Source: Massilia sp. (GTDB lineage Bacteria; Pseudomonadota; Gammaproteobacteria; Burkholderiales; Burkholderiaceae_D). From it: a DNA stretch of 7,946 nucleotides. How positions within the stretch are numbered: position 1 is the stretch's first letter; each line of letters begins with the position of its first letter. The position numbers and the translations under genes were made by a program. Below, in pieces: positions 6,075-7,946 of the stretch. The notes beneath the pieces were generated by a model. The model was not told the DNA's origin. It did not search any database and saw nothing but the letters and a program-made list of their open reading frames with translations. The DNA is taken from NCBI GenBank assembly GCA_028291845.1, contig JAQGNM010000210.1, forward strand, positions 1-7,946. The letters are read 5' to 3'.

Positions 6075-7252
6075 ATGGTAATGGTAAGCGCGACCGAAGT
6101 CGCAGAGGGATTGCGCCAGGACGAATTCATCCTCCATTACCAGCCGCAGGCGTCCCTGATCCACAACCGCATCGTCGGCGCCGAGGCGCTGGCACGCTGG
6201 CAGCGTCCGCACGGCGAATTGCTGCCGCCCGCGGCCTTCATTCCCGTGGCCAAGCATGCCGGCCTGATCAACAGCATGACGCTCTGTCTGCTGCCCAGGC
6301 TGATCGAAGACCTGGCCGCCGCCTGCATGCACGACGATCTGTGCGTATCCTTCAACGTCACTGCCAGCGACTTCGAGGACGATGTCCTGGCCGGCCGCAT
6401 TCTCGACCACCTGGCGCACGGCCGGCTGCGGCCCCGCGCGCTGCAGCTGGAAATCACCGAAACCCAGGCCCTGCACCCCGGCCAGCGCATGCGCCGCAAC
6501 GTCGAGGCGCTGGCGGAAGCAGGTGTCGGGCTGGCAATGGACGACTACGGGTGGGCTACTCTTCAATCGATACGCTCAGCCAATGGCCCTTCACCAGCAT
6601 CAAGCTGGATCAGGGAATCATCGGCCGCATGCTGATGTCGGCCAAGAATGCGACCATCGTGCGCTCGTCGATCCGGCTTGGGCATGAACTCGGCCTGAAT
6701 GTCGTGGCGGAGGGGGTGGAACTGCCGGCGCAGCACGATTTTCTGGTCGAAGCCGGGTGCAGGTTCGCGCAAGGCTATCTGTTCAGCCGGCCCTTGCCGT
6801 TGAACGAGTTCGCCGTGTACCGCCACAACGTGGAAAGCTGCCGCGGCATGCCGATCGGGCTGGTGCACATGGCGATCGTCGACCACGTGCAATGGCGGAG
6901 CCAGATGGTTAGTTTTGCGATCCAGCGCAGCGCGCTGCCGCCGGACTCCCCGGTGCGCCAGCTGGAAGGCTACCCCGCGTTGTGCGTCACCGAATGCGCG
7001 CTGGGCAAATGGTATGCCGGCGACGGCCGCTATTTCGCCGACACCGCCATGTACACGGCCATCGATGCGCCGCACCGCCGCCTGCATGATGTGGGGCGCC
7101 AGATCGTCAGCGCTATCCACGCGGGCGCCGACCTGCGCCATATCGTCCCCCTGCTGCACGAATTGAAGCAGGCGTCCACCGCCCTGATACGGCTGCTCGA
7201 AGACCTCGAAGACGCGGGCCTGCAGGCGCTCTACAACAGCCCGCCAGCATGA
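6075..7252 (+). pseudogene. Frameshifted EAL-domain c-di-GMP phosphodiesterase with C-terminal CZB zinc-binding domain
   Basis: The reading frame from 6075 encodes the first 159 residues of an EAL domain, then runs to a stop at 6633-6635. The rest continues in the -1 frame to a stop at 7250-7252. Joining DDYG (6540-6550) to VGYSSID (from 6551) rebuilds the conserved DDFGxGYSS motif exactly, so one base appears to be missing between 6550 and 6551. The rebuilt protein is about 392 residues. EAL residues for Mg binding and catalysis are all present: E37 (EAL), N94, E126, D156/D157, K177, E213 (AEGVE) and Q233 (QGYLF). Residues about 266-380 form a CZB domain: DHxxW (H271), CxxGKWY (C308) and HxxxH (H334, H338), the Cys/3-His zinc set. 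Zinc or hypochlorite-type oxidants acting through such sites are known for other CZB proteins. No membrane segment is seen. As written it makes a truncated 186-residue protein; a sequencing error would restore a full gene. Confidence 0.85.
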
Positions 7253-7455
7253 TGACACCGCGCCAGACCGAGCCATCTGCGCGCTCGAGCGGCCAGCGCG
7301 CCCCCCCAAGGCGGGTGGACCTGATCAATCCTCCATCGAACCGGCAAGCTCCCTTCCACTCTAAAGTCAGCGGCCTGCTGCCGCGTTGATATCAAAAACT
7401 TTTGACTATGGCGTGCTCAGTCATACCATAAAAATACCAGCACGTAAGACCCGCG
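7253..7455. other. Non-coding stretch between EAL-CZB gene and ArsR remnant
   Basis: No credible gene was found here on either strand. A 7-base stem GCGCGCT/AGCGCGC (7279-7285 with 7295-7301, 9-base loop) follows the EAL-CZB stop by 26 bases and runs into a C-tract, so it is a poor terminator candidate. From about 7382 the composition becomes A/T-richer (7390-7437), unlike the flanking GC-rich sequence. This fits a promoter region rather than coding sequence. Confidence 0.5.
7402..7429 (+). promoter_or_regulatory. Sigma70-like promoter upstream of the ArsR remnant and YeeE gene
   Basis: TTGACT (7402-7407) and TACCAT (7424-7429) are 16 bases apart inside an A/T-rich patch. The -35 matches five of six consensus bases, the -10 only four. 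It would drive the regulator remnant and the YeeE/YedE gene at 7575. There is no other evident promoter before 7575. Confidence 0.35.
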
Positions 7456-7539
7456 GTTTCGGGCCGCAAGCGCCGGGGCAAGCAGATTTTCTATAGCATG
7501 GCCAGCAACGAAGCGCTGGCGGTGATGCAGGTGCTGTAG
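7456..7539 (+). pseudogene. C-terminal remnant of an ArsR/SmtB-family repressor (BigR/SqrR-like)
   Basis: One frame encodes about 27 residues ending at TAG 7537-7539. It contains SGRKRRGKQIFYSMASNEA, which matches the beta-wing and last helix of ArsR-family repressors (typical form RREGQxxYYSLASxEA). No start codon, helix-turn-helix or dimer helices can be found upstream: the frame meets TAA about 24 bases before 7456. The codons just upstream (Gln-His at 7438-7443) might be an eroded SQHL of the recognition helix, which is speculative. ArsR-type BigR/SqrR/YgaV repressors sense persulfide or sulfide and often sit beside YeeE/YedE transporter genes, as here (36 bases before the next start). 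The gene is therefore probably a deletion relic, or its 5' part lies elsewhere. No function is expected from this fragment. Confidence 0.65.
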
Positions 7540-7561
7540 CAGATATATCGCGGTCAACCGA

Positions 7562-7567
7562 AAGGAG
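7562..7567 (+). promoter_or_regulatory. Shine-Dalgarno of YeeE/YedE gene
   Basis: AAGGAG lies 7 bases before the ATG at 7575 and 10 before the in-frame ATG at 7578. Spacing favours 7575. Confidence 0.7.
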
Positions 7568-7574
7568 CAACATC

Positions 7575-7946
7575 ATGATGATCGACTGGGTGCATTTCAC
7601 ACCGTGGGCCTCGCTGGCCGGCGGTGTTTTGATCGGGCTGGCCGCAGCGCTGTTTTTACTGTTCAACGGGCGCATCGCCGGCATCAGCGGCATCCTCGGC
7701 GGCCTGCTCGAGTGGCCGCGCGGCGACGTCGCCTGGCGCCTTGCTTTCCTGCTGGGCTTGATCGGCGCGCCGCTCGTCTACAGCTTGCTCGCGCCGTTGC
7801 CAGCGGCACACGTGGACGACGGCACGGCGACCCTGGTCGTGGCCGGCCTGCTGGTGGGCATCGGCACGCGTTATGGCGGCGGCTGCACCAGTGGCCACGG
7901 CGTGTGCGGCCTGTCGCGCCGCTCGCCGCGTTCCCTGATGGCCACC
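7575..7946 (+). CDS. YeeE/YedE (sulfur transport) family membrane protein, N-terminal 124 codons, cut by right edge
   Basis: The frame is open for 124 codons to the window edge. The residues are strongly hydrophobic with three membrane segments at about 11-31, 54-75 and 85-99. Landmarks are NGRIAGISGILGGLL (31-45) and TRYGGGCTSGHGVCGLSRRS (98-117), the YeeE/YedE signature with cysteines C104 and C111. Members of this family move reduced sulfur compounds (thiosulfate in the characterised bacterial YeeE), with the conserved cysteines lining the path. Two-gene versions, each about 140 residues, occur in BigR-regulated sulfide/biofilm operons, so this may be the first (PmpA-like) subunit, close to its C-terminus at the edge. 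It follows an ArsR-type remnant, in keeping with that arrangement. The transported molecule is not shown here. Confidence 0.87.
   Translation, partial: MMIDWVHFTPWASLAGGVLIGLAAALFLLFNGRIAGISGILGGLLEWPRGDVAWRLAFLLGLIGAPLVYSLLAPLPAAHVDDGTATLVVAGLLVGIGTRYGGGCTSGHGVCGLSRRSPRSLMAT

Noticed and set aside
5837..6550. The first half of the 471-codon frame 5837-7252 as a real N-terminal extension of the EAL protein
   Set aside because: Its N-terminal part overlaps the SDR gene and reads Arg/Pro/Ala-rich nonsense. The genuine EAL N-terminus is in the other frame from 6075; only codons after 6551 are real.
6546..6556. Programmed -1 frameshift site
   Set aside because: No X XXY YYZ slippery heptamer and no evident downstream stem were seen. 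A simple indel explains the shift better.
7279..7301. Stem GCGCGCT/AGCGCGC as terminator of the EAL-CZB gene
   Set aside because: The stem is only 7 bases with a 9-base loop and is followed by a C-tract and no T-run, so it is too weak to call.
7421..7693. 90-codon minus-strand frame at the right end
   Set aside because: It is antisense to the ArsR remnant and YeeE/YedE gene and has no recognisable features.
1..7946. CRISPR arrays, tRNA/rRNA genes, insertion sequences, integrase or toxin-antitoxin genes
   Set aside because: I looked for spaced repeats, transposase or integrase motifs, terminal inverted repeats and clover-leaf sequences and saw none.

Overview
The window is GC-rich (low-to-mid 60s percent by eye) with Gram-negative style genes: a Sec signal peptide, a TRAP transporter, and a YeeE/YedE gene next to an ArsR-type regulator remnant. 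Codon choice and gene families suggest a betaproteobacterium, perhaps Burkholderiales/Oxalobacteraceae. That placement is inferred from general character; there is no marker gene.

Layout. (1) 1-598, minus strand: a small acyl-CoA operon with a MaoC-type hot-dog hydratase followed after 4 bases by an enoyl-CoA hydratase/isomerase (crotonase) that runs off the left edge. (2) 599-1056: a 458-base divergent intergenic region with a 15-base palindrome, a GCAGCGCTGC palindrome and a two-copy direct repeat, but no convincing gene. (3) 1057-5928, plus strand: a tightly packed five-gene operon encoding TRAP binding protein (DctP), small permease (DctQ), large permease (DctM), an iron-type alcohol dehydrogenase of hydroxyacid-oxoacid transhydrogenase character, and a short-chain dehydrogenase. 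Junctions are ATGA overlap, 11-base gap, 27-base gap and TAATG overlap. A strong GC hairpin follows. (4) 6017-7252, plus strand: a promoter-like sequence and an EAL-domain c-di-GMP phosphodiesterase fused to a C-terminal CZB zinc-binding domain, broken by an apparent one-base deletion in the middle of the conserved DDYG-VGYSS motif. (5) 7253-7574: mostly non-coding, with a promoter-like sequence and the last ~28 codons of an ArsR/SmtB-family regulator. (6) 7575 to the right edge: the start of a YeeE/YedE (sulfur transport) membrane protein.

How it fits together (inference). The TRAP operon looks like an uptake-and-oxidation module: the transporter imports a carboxylate, probably a hydroxy- or keto-acid, and the two dehydrogenases interconvert hydroxy and oxo groups. 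The divergent MaoC/crotonase pair could process the acyl-CoA that follows. The EAL-CZB gene is an independent signalling gene. The right end resembles the known BigR-type arrangement, where an ArsR-family sulfide/persulfide-responsive repressor sits beside YeeE/YedE transporters, but here the repressor has decayed to its C-terminus.

I do not see a clearly new defence, mobile or RNA-based system. The most unusual items are the frameshifted EAL-CZB gene, the altered metal site of the alcohol dehydrogenase, and the regulator remnant with its transporter partner intact.
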